Source: Pelomonas baiyunensis
GTDB taxonomy: Bacteria; Pseudomonadota; Gammaproteobacteria; Burkholderiales; Burkholderiaceae_C
Direction of reading: 5' to 3'
NCBI RefSeq assembly: GCF_043555935.1
Contig: NZ_JBIGIB010000002.1
Span: 62,001 to 126,000, forward strand
DNA length: 64,000 nucleotides
A program made the position numbers and the translations under genes. This document shows positions 34,345 through 42,779 of the stretch, one piece after another; positions within the stretch are counted from its first letter, which is position 1, and each line of letters opens with the position of its first letter. Under the pieces are notes generated by a model. That model ran no database searches. It saw nothing but the letters and a program-made list of their open reading frames with translations, and was not told where the DNA came from.

Positions 34345-37300
34345 ATGAAACATCCTCAAAGTTCCAAGACGCGGCACGACGCCCCGTTCGCCCGCCGGCT
34401 CAAGCCGGTGGCGTGGGCCTCGTCGGTGGCGCTGCTGACCGGCGCTGCTGCGGTGCAGGCGCAGCAAGCGGCTCCCGCCGCCCCCGGCGCCACGCAGGCG
34501 CTCGAGACGGTGGTGGTGACCGGCATTCGCAAGTCGCTTGACAGCGCTGTCACGCTCAAGCGCGAGAACCGCGGCCTGGTGGACGGCATCGTGGCCGAAG
34601 ACATCGGCAAGTTCCCGGACAGCAACCTGGCCGAGTCGATGCAGCGCATCGCCGGCGTGTCCATCGACCGCGCACCCAGCGGCGAAGGCTCCAAGATCAC
34701 CGTGCGCGGTGTGGGCCCCGACTTCAACCTGGTGCTGCTCAACGGCCGCCAGATGCCCACCGGCGTGATCAGCAACGAGAACGGCGGCGCCAACGGCTCC
34801 CGCGCGTTCGACTTTGCCAACCTGTCGTCCGACTCCATCTCGGCGCTGGAGGTCTACAAGACCGCACGTTCGTCGTCGCCCACGGGCGGCATTGGCGCCA
34901 CGGTCAACGTCAAGACCGCGCGACCGCTGGACAGCAAGGTCCGCATCGCGAGCCTGGGCATCAAGGCCAATTTCGACGGCTCCAACAGCCGCCTGCCCGA
35001 AGCGTTCAAGGGCAGCAGCGTGACGCCGGAAGTCTCGGGCATCTACAGCGACGTCTTCGCCGACGGCACGCTGGGCCTGGCCATCAGCGGCAGCTACTCC
35101 AAGCGCGATTCCGGCTCGAACAAGGCCTACACGCAAAACGGCTGGCGCACCTTCACCGCCAACTCGGGCGACTGGGGCACCATCCCCGCCAAGCCGGCCA
35201 CGGGCACCGACCCGATCGTGAACCGCCCGACCGGCCTGTACTCCACGTCCACCGACATGCGCTACTCGCTGACTGCGCTGCAGCGTGAGCGTGTGAACGG
35301 CCAGGCCGTGCTGCAGTACGCGCCCAGCAAGGACTTGAAGTTCACGCTGGACTACACGCTGGCCAACAACACCATCAACAAGAAGAACGCCGAGCTTTCC
35401 AGCTGGTTCAACTTCTCGTTCGGCCCGTCCACGCCGCCCACCACGTTCACCAGCGGCCCCGTGGCGACGCCCATCATCCAGACGGCGCTGTTCCCGAACA
35501 ACGACCACGACCTGGCCATCAACGGCGGCATCTACGGCGACAAGACGCAGGTGCGCTCCACCGGCTTCAACACCGAGTGGAAGGTCAACAACGACCTGAA
35601 GTTCGAGTTCGACGCACACCACTCCACGTCCAGCACCAAGCCCAACAGCCCGTTCGGCAGCTACTCGACGATGGACTTCGGCCTGTTCAACCAGGGCAAC
35701 GCGACGGCCTACTACGACCAGAAGTTCCCCATCTTCAGCCTGCCGACGACCAAGTTCGACGCCAGCAAGCTGATGCTGACGGGCAGCCAGTTCGTCAGCA
35801 ACCTCAGCGCCCAGACGGTGGACCAGTTCCAGACGCAAGGCAGCTACCGCGTGGACGTGGACAACAAGCTGACCGCCGGCCTGGGTTTCACCCGCGTGAA
35901 GAACCGCGCCGCGAGCTACAACAACCAGAACAACGACTGGGGTGGCGTGGGCTCGCAAGGCCAGTACTCGAACGTGGCGACGGTGACGGAGAGCCTGCCC
36001 GGCTTCTTCAGCCAGATCCCGGGTTCGGGTGATTCGCGCCTGTTCCCGAACTTCTACATGTTCGACTTCAACAGCCTGCGTGCTCGCTCGATTGAAGTGC
36101 TCATGGCGTCGCGTGGCGTGAGCCGTGCGCAAGCGGAGGCTTACTTCTCCGCTGCACCGGACTACTCGCTGGGCAACGACTGGCGCACGACGGAGAAGTC
36201 CAGCAGCGCGTTCGCGCAGTGGGACCACTCGTTCGACACGGCCATCCCGATGAACCTGTCGGCCGGCCTGCGCTATGAAAGCACCAAGGTCGTGTCCGCC
36301 TCGCAGGTGGTGTCGCGCACCTCGGCGTCGTGGATCTCGCAGAACGAAGTGACGCTGACCTCCGGCGCCACGGTGTTCGACAGCAAGACTGGCAAGTACA
36401 GCTACGTGCTGCCCAGCATCGACTGGGACGCTGACCTCGCCCCCGATGTGAAGGTGCGTGCCAGCTACGGCCACAACATCGGCCGTCCGGGCTGGAACGA
36501 CCTGGTGGGCGGCACCAACTTCGGTGCTGGCGCCAACGCCGGGGGCGGCACGGGCTCGCAAGGCGATCCGTCGCTCAAGCCGCTGCTGTCCAAGAACTTC
36601 GACCTCTCGGCCGAGTGGTACTACGGCAAGGGCAGCTACCTGGCCGCCGGTGCGTTCTACAAGAAGGTCAGCAACTTCGTCGGCACGTCCAACGTCACGC
36701 AAACCATTCCGGGTGTCACCACCCCGATCGGCGGCGCGTACTACAAGGCCGGCCTGGCGGCGTGCGGTGGCAATGCGCAGCCCCTGTGCATTCGCAACTA
36801 CATCTTCAACAACTTCAAGGGCAAGCCTGGGGTGGTGCAGACCGGCGTGAACGCGTCGGGCGAAATCCTCGGCACCATCGCCGGCCAGCCGGGTGACCCG
36901 CTGCTGAGCTTCCAGGTCACGACGCCGTCCAACGAAAAGGGCGACAACATCAAGGGCCTGGAGCTGAATGCGCAGCACATGTTCGGCAACAGCGGCTTCG
37001 GTGTGTCGGGCAACTACACCTTTGCCCGTGCAGGCCTGAAGTACGACAACACCAACATCACCACCCCGCAGGCGGCGTTGTTGGGCGTGAGCGACTCGGC
37101 CAACCTAGTGGGCTTCTATGAAGACAACACCTGGTCGGTGCGCGCGGCCTACAACTGGCGCGACGAGTTCCTGGCCTCCAAGGTTGACGGTGCGGGCAAC
37201 AACCCGGTCTACACCGAAGCCTATGGTCAGGTGGACATGTCCATCGGCTACAAGATCGGCAAGGACCTGACTCTGCAGGCCGACCTGATCAACCTGAACG

Positions 37301-37398
37301 ATGGCTACATCCGCCAGCACGGCCGTGCCAAGGAGCAGCTGATCTCGGCCACGCAGACCGGCCGGCGTTACCTGATCGGCGCTCGCTACCGCTTCTGA
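34345..37398 (+). CDS. TonB-dependent outer-membrane receptor (glycan-uptake type)
   Basis: 1017 residues. A signal peptide (PVAWASSVALLTGAAAVQA) is followed by a TonB box-like ETVVVTG, a plug domain (VAEDIGKFPDSNLAESMQRIAGVSIDR, VRGVGPDFNLVLLNGRQMPTG) and a 22-strand barrel ending YLIGARYRF with the terminal Phe. This subfamily is the long TonB-dependent receptor type found beside SapC and tryptophan-halogenase genes in carbohydrate-scavenging loci. The substrate is unknown. AAGGAGA lies close upstream of the ATG. It probably depends on an ExbBD-TonB system such as the one hinted at near 63381. Confidence 0.92.
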   Translation: MKHPQSSKTRHDAPFARRLKPVAWASSVALLTGAAAVQAQQAAPAAPGATQALETVVVTGIRKSLDSAVTLKRENRGLVDGIVAEDIGKFPDSNLAESMQRIAGVSIDRAPSGEGSKITVRGVGPDFNLVLLNGRQMPTGVISNENGGANGSRAFDFANLSSDSISALEVYKTARSSSPTGGIGATVNVKTARPLDSKVRIASLGIKANFDGSNSRLPEAFKGSSVTPEVSGIYSDVFADGTLGLAISGSYSKRDSGSNKAYTQNGWRTFTANSGDWGTIPAKPATGTDPIVNRPTGLYSTSTDMRYSLTALQRERVNGQAVLQYAPSKDLKFTLDYTLANNTINKKNAELSSWFNFSFGPSTPPTTFTSGPVATPIIQTALFPNNDHDLAINGGIYGDKTQVRSTGFNTEWKVNNDLKFEFDAHHSTSSTKPNSPFGSYSTMDFGLFNQGNATAYYDQKFPIFSLPTTKFDASKLMLTGSQFVSNLSAQTVDQFQTQGSYRVDVDNKLTAGLGFTRVKNRAASYNNQNNDWGGVGSQGQYSNVATVTESLPGFFSQIPGSGDSRLFPNFYMFDFNSLRARSIEVLMASRGVSRAQAEAYFSAAPDYSLGNDWRTTEKSSSAFAQWDHSFDTAIPMNLSAGLRYESTKVVSASQVVSRTSASWISQNEVTLTSGATVFDSKTGKYSYVLPSIDWDADLAPDVKVRASYGHNIGRPGWNDLVGGTNFGAGANAGGGTGSQGDPSLKPLLSKNFDLSAEWYYGKGSYLAAGAFYKKVSNFVGTSNVTQTIPGVTTPIGGAYYKAGLAACGGNAQPLCIRNYIFNNFKGKPGVVQTGVNASGEILGTIAGQPGDPLLSFQVTTPSNEKGDNIKGLELNAQHMFGNSGFGVSGNYTFARAGLKYDNTNITTPQAALLGVSDSANLVGFYEDNTWSVRAAYNWRDEFLASKVDGAGNNPVYTEAYGQVDMSIGYKIGKDLTLQADLINLNDGYIRQHGRAKEQLISATQTGRRYLIGARYRF

Positions 37399-37456
37399 GC
37401 GGTGCCCTCGGCCGCAGGTGCCTGACCCCTCTCGGGGCGTAGCTCTGCGGCTGAAC

Positions 37457-37501
37457 CGGGCCGGACGCGCGCTTGCCGTGCGCCCGGCCCGTCCTGTTTT
37501 T
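37457..37501 (+). terminator. Terminator/attenuator between the receptor and the SapC gene
   Basis: CGGGCCGG (37457-37464) pairs with CCGGCCCG (37484-37491), with further GCGC pairs inside, followed by TCCTGTTTTT. It should reduce read-through so that the abundant receptor is made in excess over the three downstream proteins. Confidence 0.75.
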
Positions 37502-37561
37502 CTGCCCGGCGGGGCCACAATCAAAAGCACTGCCCTTCGCCGCGAATTTCAGCCCACACCC

Positions 37562-38257
37562 ATGCTGCAACTGCTCAACAACATCACCCACAAAGACCTG
37601 CGCGTCGTGACCCAGCGCGGGGCGCAGTGGGGCGACAACGTGATGTCGGCGCTCATCACCCCGGACGAGTTCCGCAGCGTGCAAGCGCATTACCCCATCC
37701 TGTTCCAGCCCGACGGCGAAGGCGGCTACCAGGCCGTGGCCTTGTTCGGCCTGGAGCAGGGCCAGAACCTGTTCCTGACGGCCGATGGCTGGGATGCGGA
37801 ATACCTGCCGCTGTCCATGCAGCGCCTGCCGTTCTCCATTGGCGTGACCAATGGCGAGCTGCGCATGATGGTGGACATGGCCAGCCCGCGCATCAGCCAC
37901 GGCGCCGAGGGCGAGGCGGTGTTCCTGCCGCACGGCGGCACCACCGATTTCATCGAGAACGCCAACACCGTGCTGCGCACACTGCACGAGGGCCTGGAAG
38001 CTGCGCCCGAGTTCATGCAGGCGCTGGTGGCGCACGAGTTGCTGGAATCGGTGCGCATCGAAGTCGAGCGACCCGACGGCTCGCGGGGCGAGTTGGTGGG
38101 CTTCTTCATCATCCATGAAGAGCGCCTGGCGTCGCTGGACGCCGCCACCATCGGCCTGCTGCACGAGGCCGACTACCTGCAGCCCATTTACATGGCCATC
38201 GCGTCGCTGTCCCACCTGCCGGCGTTGATCCGCCGCCATTTGGCCCTGAACGCCTGA
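37562..38257 (+). CDS. SapC-family protein
   Basis: 231 residues from the ATG at 37562 (MLQLLNNITHKDLRVV); the frame is open further upstream but that part is the terminator region. SapC-family features include LITPDEFRSVQAHYPILFQ, the ALFGLEQGQNLFL segment and QRLPFSIGV. The name comes from a surface-layer locus, but the biochemical role is not established. In many bacteria SapC genes follow TonB-dependent receptors, and the three downstream genes here form a tight run (gaps of 5 and 6 bases). Confidence 0.9.
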   Translation: MLQLLNNITHKDLRVVTQRGAQWGDNVMSALITPDEFRSVQAHYPILFQPDGEGGYQAVALFGLEQGQNLFLTADGWDAEYLPLSMQRLPFSIGVTNGELRMMVDMASPRISHGAEGEAVFLPHGGTTDFIENANTVLRTLHEGLEAAPEFMQALVAHELLESVRIEVERPDGSRGELVGFFIIHEERLASLDAATIGLLHEADYLQPIYMAIASLSHLPALIRRHLALNA

Positions 38258-38262
38258 GGCCC

Positions 38263-39228
38263 ATGCGCGAAAGCCGCGTGCTGGACGCTGCCGTCCTGCA
38301 GTCCACCGAGCCCGTGCTGCTGCGCGGCCTGGTGCGGCACTGGCCGCTGGTGCAGGCGGCGCAGCAGTCCGACGCCGCTTTTTGCGCAGAGTTGCGCCGT
38401 TACGGCGCTGACACGCGGGTGGGCCTGTGGCGGGGTGGCCCCGACATCGACGGGCGCTTCTTCTACAACGCCGACCACACGGGTTTCAACTTCCACCGTG
38501 AGGTGGCGCGCTTTGGCCAGCTGCTGGATGAGTTGCTGGCCGGTTCGGCGGACGCGCTGTACCTTGGCTCCACCGAGCTGGACGGCAGCTTTCCGGGTTT
38601 GCGCCAAGCCCATCCGCTGGAGGTCGGCGCGCCCGATCCTCTGGTGAGCTTGTGGCTGGGCAATCGCACCCGCGTGGCCACGCACTTCGACCTGCCGGAC
38701 AACGTGGCCTGCGTGGTGGCGGGGCGGCGCCGGTTCACGCTGTTCCCGCCCGACCAGGTGGCCAACCTGTACATCGGCCGGCTGGACCTCACGCCCGCCG
38801 GCCAGCCCATCAGCCTGGTGGACCTGGCGGCCCCCGACCTGGACCGTTACCCCCGCTACGCCGAGGCGCTGCGCCACGCCCAGGTGGTGGAGCTGGACCC
38901 CGGCGATGCGGTCTTCATCCCGAGCCAGTGGTGGCACGGCGTGGAAAGCCTGGCCGCGATCAACGGGCTGGTTAACTTCTGGTGGCGGCAATCGCCCGCC
39001 TACATGGACACGCCGCTCAACACGCTGATGATGGCGCTGCTGAGCCTGCGCGACCTGCCGCCCGCGCAGCGCGACGCCTGGCGCGTGCTGTTCAACCACT
39101 ACATCTTCGATGCCGACGCCAGCACGGCCGCCCACATCCCCGCTGCCGCGCGCGGCGTGCTGGCGCCGCTGGATGACAACGCCGCGCGCCAACTGCGCGC
39201 CGCGTTGCTGCAACGACTCAACCGCTAG
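38263..39228 (+). CDS. Cupin-8 / JmjC-like Fe(II)-2-oxoglutarate-dependent oxygenase-type protein
   Basis: 321 residues, cupin_8 superfamily. The candidate iron site is THFDLPDN (His-x-Asp) with the distal His in SQWWHGVESL; GDAVFIPSQWWHG is the typical strand before it. Relatives hydroxylate proteins or small molecules, and the family is repeatedly found with TonB-dependent receptors and halogenases. Substrate unknown. It sits five bases after the SapC stop, so it is co-transcribed. Confidence 0.87.
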   Translation: MRESRVLDAAVLQSTEPVLLRGLVRHWPLVQAAQQSDAAFCAELRRYGADTRVGLWRGGPDIDGRFFYNADHTGFNFHREVARFGQLLDELLAGSADALYLGSTELDGSFPGLRQAHPLEVGAPDPLVSLWLGNRTRVATHFDLPDNVACVVAGRRRFTLFPPDQVANLYIGRLDLTPAGQPISLVDLAAPDLDRYPRYAEALRHAQVVELDPGDAVFIPSQWWHGVESLAAINGLVNFWWRQSPAYMDTPLNTLMMALLSLRDLPPAQRDAWRVLFNHYIFDADASTAAHIPAAARGVLAPLDDNAARQLRAALLQRLNR

Positions 39229-39234
39229 ACCCGC

Positions 39235-41499
39235 ATGACCTCCGCAGCCTCGCCCCAGCCCATCCGACGCATCGTCATTGCCGGCGGCGGCACGGCCGGC
39301 TGGATGGTGGCCGCTGGCCTGGCCAAGTGCCTGGGCCAGCAGTACGACATCTGTCTCGTCGAGTCCGAGGAAATCGGCACCGTGGGCGTTGGCGAAGCCA
39401 CGATCCCGACGCTGCATTTCATGCACGAGATCTTGGACCTGGAGGAGAAGGAGTTCATCCAGGCCACGCAAGCCACGTTCAAGCTGGGCATCAGCTTCGA
39501 GAACTGGCGCAACGTCGGCGAGCACTACTTCCACTCCTTCGGCAAAACCGGCCAGGGCCACTGGACGGCGGGCTTTCACCACTTCTGGCTGGAAGGCCGC
39601 AAGCGCGGGCTGGCGAGTGACTATGGCGACTACTGCCTGGAACTGCGCGCCGCGCTGGACAAGCGCTTCGCCCTGCTGCCCGAGGGCGGCCTGAACTACG
39701 CCTATCACTTCGACGCCACGCTCTACGGCCAATACCTGCGCCGCTTCTCCGAAGACCTTGGCGTGCGGCGCTTGGAAGGCAAGATCGTGCAGGTGCACCA
39801 GACGCCGGAGCAGGGCGACATCACCGGCCTGACGCTGGACAGTGGCGTGCGGGTGGACGGTGATTTCTTCATCGACTGCACCGGCATGCGGGCCTTGCTC
39901 ATCGGCCAGGCCCTGGGTGTGGGCTATGAAAGCTGGCAGCAGTGGCTGCCGTGCGACCGCGCGCTGGCGGTGCAGACCACATCGGTGGAGGAGCCCGTGC
40001 CCTACACGCGCTCCATTGCCCACCCGTGGGGCTGGCAGTGGCGCATTCCGCTGCAGCACCGCGTGGGCAACGGCCTGGTGTTCAGCAGCCGGCATGTGAG
40101 TGACGACGACGCCCGGCGCGCGCTGCTGGACAACGTGCAGGGCGAGGTGCTGCGCGAGCCGCGCGTCATTCACTTCACGCCGGGCCAGCGCGAGGCGGTA
40201 TGGAAGCGCAACGTCGTGGCCATCGGCCTGTCCAGCGGCTTCCTGGAGCCGCTGGAGTCCACCAGCATCCACTTGATCCAGAAGGGGCTGACGCGGCTGG
40301 TGGAGCTCTTCCCCACCGACGGCATTTTCCAGAGCGACATCGACGAATACAACCGCCAGGCGCGCGAGTCCATCGAGCACATCCGCGACTTCATCATCCT
40401 GCACTACCACGTCACCCATCGGGCCGACTCTGACTTCTGGCGCCGGTGCCGCGACATGGACGTGCCGGCTTCGCTGCAGCACCGCATCCAGCTGTTCCGC
40501 GACTCCGCGCGCTTCGTGCCGGCCGCGGGTGATCTGTTCGCCGAGAACTCCTGGGTGCAGGTGATGATGGGGCAGGGCATCGTGCCCCGCGCGCACCACC
40601 CTATCACCCGGCAGATGGACAACGCCAGCCTGTCGGACTTCCTCGGCACGGTGCGCAAGGATGTGGCGCGCCAGCTGATGAAGTTGCCGCGCCACCAGCA
40701 ATTCATCCAGCAGTTCTGCCCCGCACCCGCACCAGACCGCGCGGCCCCTGCAGCCCGACCCGCGGCCCCGCCCGCTGCCGTGAGCGCCCCGGCCTTGCGC
40801 ATCAACCCCCAGGCCGTGCCCAGCATCGTGACGCTGGATGACGGCTCCAAGGTCTATGTGCTGGACGACTTTGTGCAAGACCCGCAAGCCCTGGTGGATT
40901 GGGCCCAGTCCCAGCGCGATCAGTTCGAAGCACCCGAGGGGCATCCGTACCCCGGCCCGCAACTGGGCCTGCCCGCCTCTCTGTGCGCGGAGTTGAGTGA
41001 GTTCTTCCAGCGCCATCTGCGTCAGCCGCTGCGTGCAGGCGAGCCGGTGGGCATGTACGGCCGCTTCTCACGCGTGATGCAGGCGCCGTCCACGCTCGAT
41101 GCCCGGCAGCGCGTGTGCCACCGAGACGACTCCGGCCTGCAGGCGGGCGAGATGATCTGCGCCTCGGTGCACTACCTGTTCCAGGACCCGGCACTGGGCG
41201 GCACGGTGTTCTTCCGCTCGCGCATGAACGCCGCCGACACCGAGGCCTTCATGCACGACGCCAACCACCTGAGCGCGTCCGCCTTCGGCGAGAAATACGG
41301 CATCGCGCCGGGCTACATGACCGAGGGCAACCGGCACTTCGAGGTCATCGGCCGCTTGCCCGCCAAATGGAACCGTGCGGTGTTCTACGATGGCGGCATC
41401 TTCCATTCCGGCGACATCGGCCGGGCGTCGCCGGCGGCCTACGCGCAAGACCCGGGGCGGCTCACGCTCAACGCGTTCTTCAAGAGCCGTCGGCCTTGA
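39235..41499 (+). CDS. Fusion of a flavin-dependent (tryptophan-type) halogenase and a 2OG-Fe(II)-oxygenase-like domain
   Basis: 754 residues, about 240 longer than a single-domain tryptophan halogenase. Domain 1 (about 10-495) has the FAD motif GGGTAG (17-22), the catalytic Lys K83 in FKLGISF, the WxWxIP motif at W267-P272 and the catalytic Glu E338 in SSGFLEPLEST. A Pro/Ala linker (496-520) leads to domain 2 (about 525-754), which resembles DUF6445. It has HRD (H629, D631), a distal His H724 in FHSGD and R742, consistent with an Fe(II)/2-oxoglutarate site. Substrate unknown; related stand-alone enzymes halogenate indoles. Its last 20 bases overlap the convergent ABM gene. Confidence 0.9.
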   Translation: MTSAASPQPIRRIVIAGGGTAGWMVAAGLAKCLGQQYDICLVESEEIGTVGVGEATIPTLHFMHEILDLEEKEFIQATQATFKLGISFENWRNVGEHYFHSFGKTGQGHWTAGFHHFWLEGRKRGLASDYGDYCLELRAALDKRFALLPEGGLNYAYHFDATLYGQYLRRFSEDLGVRRLEGKIVQVHQTPEQGDITGLTLDSGVRVDGDFFIDCTGMRALLIGQALGVGYESWQQWLPCDRALAVQTTSVEEPVPYTRSIAHPWGWQWRIPLQHRVGNGLVFSSRHVSDDDARRALLDNVQGEVLREPRVIHFTPGQREAVWKRNVVAIGLSSGFLEPLESTSIHLIQKGLTRLVELFPTDGIFQSDIDEYNRQARESIEHIRDFIILHYHVTHRADSDFWRRCRDMDVPASLQHRIQLFRDSARFVPAAGDLFAENSWVQVMMGQGIVPRAHHPITRQMDNASLSDFLGTVRKDVARQLMKLPRHQQFIQQFCPAPAPDRAAPAARPAAPPAAVSAPALRINPQAVPSIVTLDDGSKVYVLDDFVQDPQALVDWAQSQRDQFEAPEGHPYPGPQLGLPASLCAELSEFFQRHLRQPLRAGEPVGMYGRFSRVMQAPSTLDARQRVCHRDDSGLQAGEMICASVHYLFQDPALGGTVFFRSRMNAADTEAFMHDANHLSASAFGEKYGIAPGYMTEGNRHFEVIGRLPAKWNRAVFYDGGIFHSGDIGRASPAAYAQDPGRLTLNAFFKSRRP

Positions 41500-41788
41500 A
41501 CTTGGACTCGCGCAGCAGCTGGCACACCTTGAGGTTGTATTCGGCGTAGAAGTTGGCACGGCCCTGTTTCTTGGCGTTCACATGCAGCGCATTGACCGCC
41601 CACGCCTGCTGGCTGGCTTCGTCTTCAAACTCCACGATCACCACCCGCTCGCCGTCATCCGCCGTGAACACCTTGTGCGACAGGTAGCCGGGCATGGTCT
41701 GCGCCAGCGCTCCCATCTGCGGCGCCAGATCGAAATAGTCCGTCCGGGATTCATCCTTGAGCCGGGAGCGGAACACGGTGACGATCAA
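41480..41788 (-). CDS. ABM-domain (antibiotic biosynthesis monooxygenase-like) protein
   Basis: 102 residues of the small ferredoxin-like ABM fold: IVTVFRSRLK, MPGYLSHKVFTADDGERVVIVEFED and AWAVNALHVNAKKQGRANFYAEYNLKVC in pieces. The start is a TTG at 41788 with AAGGAG six bases before it; the longer open frame runs into hemC on the other strand and is not credible. Family members are cofactor-free monooxygenases or heme-related enzymes. Its tail overlaps the halogenase stop by 20 bases and it is divergent from hemC (64 bases). Confidence 0.83.
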   Translation of the reverse strand: MIVTVFRSRLKDESRTDYFDLAPQMGALAQTMPGYLSHKVFTADDGERVVIVEFEDEASQQAWAVNALHVNAKKQGRANFYAEYNLKVCQLLRESKFKADGS

Positions 41789-41852
41789 GAGGGACTCCTT
41801 GCAAGCAGTGGGGTGCGGTGAAGCGCGATTGTGGCGCCTCGATAATCCGGCC

Positions 41853-42779
41853 ATGACCACCTCCATCACCATCGCCACCCGCGAAAGCCGCCTGGCGCTG
41901 TGGCAGGCCGAGCATGTGCAGGCCCGCCTCGCTGACGAACTCGGCATCACCGCCGCCCTGCTGGGCATGACCACGCGCGGTGATCAGATCCTCGACCGCA
42001 CGCTGTCCAAGATCGGCGGCAAGGGCCTGTTCGTAAAGGAGCTGGAAACGGCCTTGGCGGAGGGCCGCGCCCACCTGGCTGTGCATTCGCTCAAGGACGT
42101 GCCGATGGAGTTGCCCGAGGGCTTCACGCTGGCCGCCGTGCTGGAGCGCGAAGACCCGCGCGACGCCTTCGTCTCGAACGACTACGCCTCGCTGGCAGAG
42201 TTGCCCGAAGGTGCTGTGGTGGGCAGCTCCAGCCTGCGGCGCGTGACGCAACTGCTGAGCGTGCGGCCGGACCTGCGTGTCGAGCCGCTGCGCGGCAACC
42301 TCGACACGCGCCTGCGCAAGCTCGACGAAGGCGGCTATCACGCCATCTTGCTGGCCGCTGCGGGCCTCAAGCGCCTGGGCCTGGGCCACCGCGTGCGCAG
42401 CGTCTTTGAGGTGGACCAAATGCTGCCATGCGCAGGGCAGGGCGCGCTGGGCCTGGAAATCCGGTCCGACGACGCCGCGCTGGCGCAAGCGCTGGCGCGC
42501 CTGGCGCACCTGCCAACCTGGCTGGCCTGCGAGGCCGAGCGTGCCGTGTCGCGCGCCCTGGGCGGCAGCTGCAGCCTGCCGCTGGCCGCGCATGCCCGCT
42601 GGCAAGACGGGGCGCTGCATCTGGATGCCGCGCTGGGCCATGCCGAGTGGCACACCTCGCCGCTGCTGCGCGCCGCCGTGGCGGGCACGGTGGACACGGT
42701 GGATGCCGCACGTGCGCTGGGTCAGCAGGCAGCCAGCCGTCTGCGCGAGCTGGGCGCTGGCCAGTACCTGCCCGTATGA
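41853..42779 (+). CDS. hemC: HemC, porphobilinogen deaminase (hydroxymethylbilane synthase)
   Basis: 308 residues. It has the family start (ITIATRESRLALWQAEHV), KGLFVKELETAL, AVHSLKDVPME, and the Cys that carries the dipyrromethane cofactor, C240 in ALGGSCSLPLAA. It joins four porphobilinogens into the linear tetrapyrrole. The ATG at 41853 fits the family N-terminus. First gene of the heme operon, coupled to hemD by ATGA. Confidence 0.97.
   Translation: MTTSITIATRESRLALWQAEHVQARLADELGITAALLGMTTRGDQILDRTLSKIGGKGLFVKELETALAEGRAHLAVHSLKDVPMELPEGFTLAAVLEREDPRDAFVSNDYASLAELPEGAVVGSSSLRRVTQLLSVRPDLRVEPLRGNLDTRLRKLDEGGYHAILLAAAGLKRLGLGHRVRSVFEVDQMLPCAGQGALGLEIRSDDAALAQALARLAHLPTWLACEAERAVSRALGGSCSLPLAAHARWQDGALHLDAALGHAEWHTSPLLRAAVAGTVDTVDAARALGQQAASRLRELGAGQYLPV

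Noticed and set aside
41789..41974. Upstream extension of the ABM gene to 164 residues
   Set aside because: It would overlap the hemC start on the other strand; the TTG at 41788 has a good AAGGAG and gives the normal ABM length.
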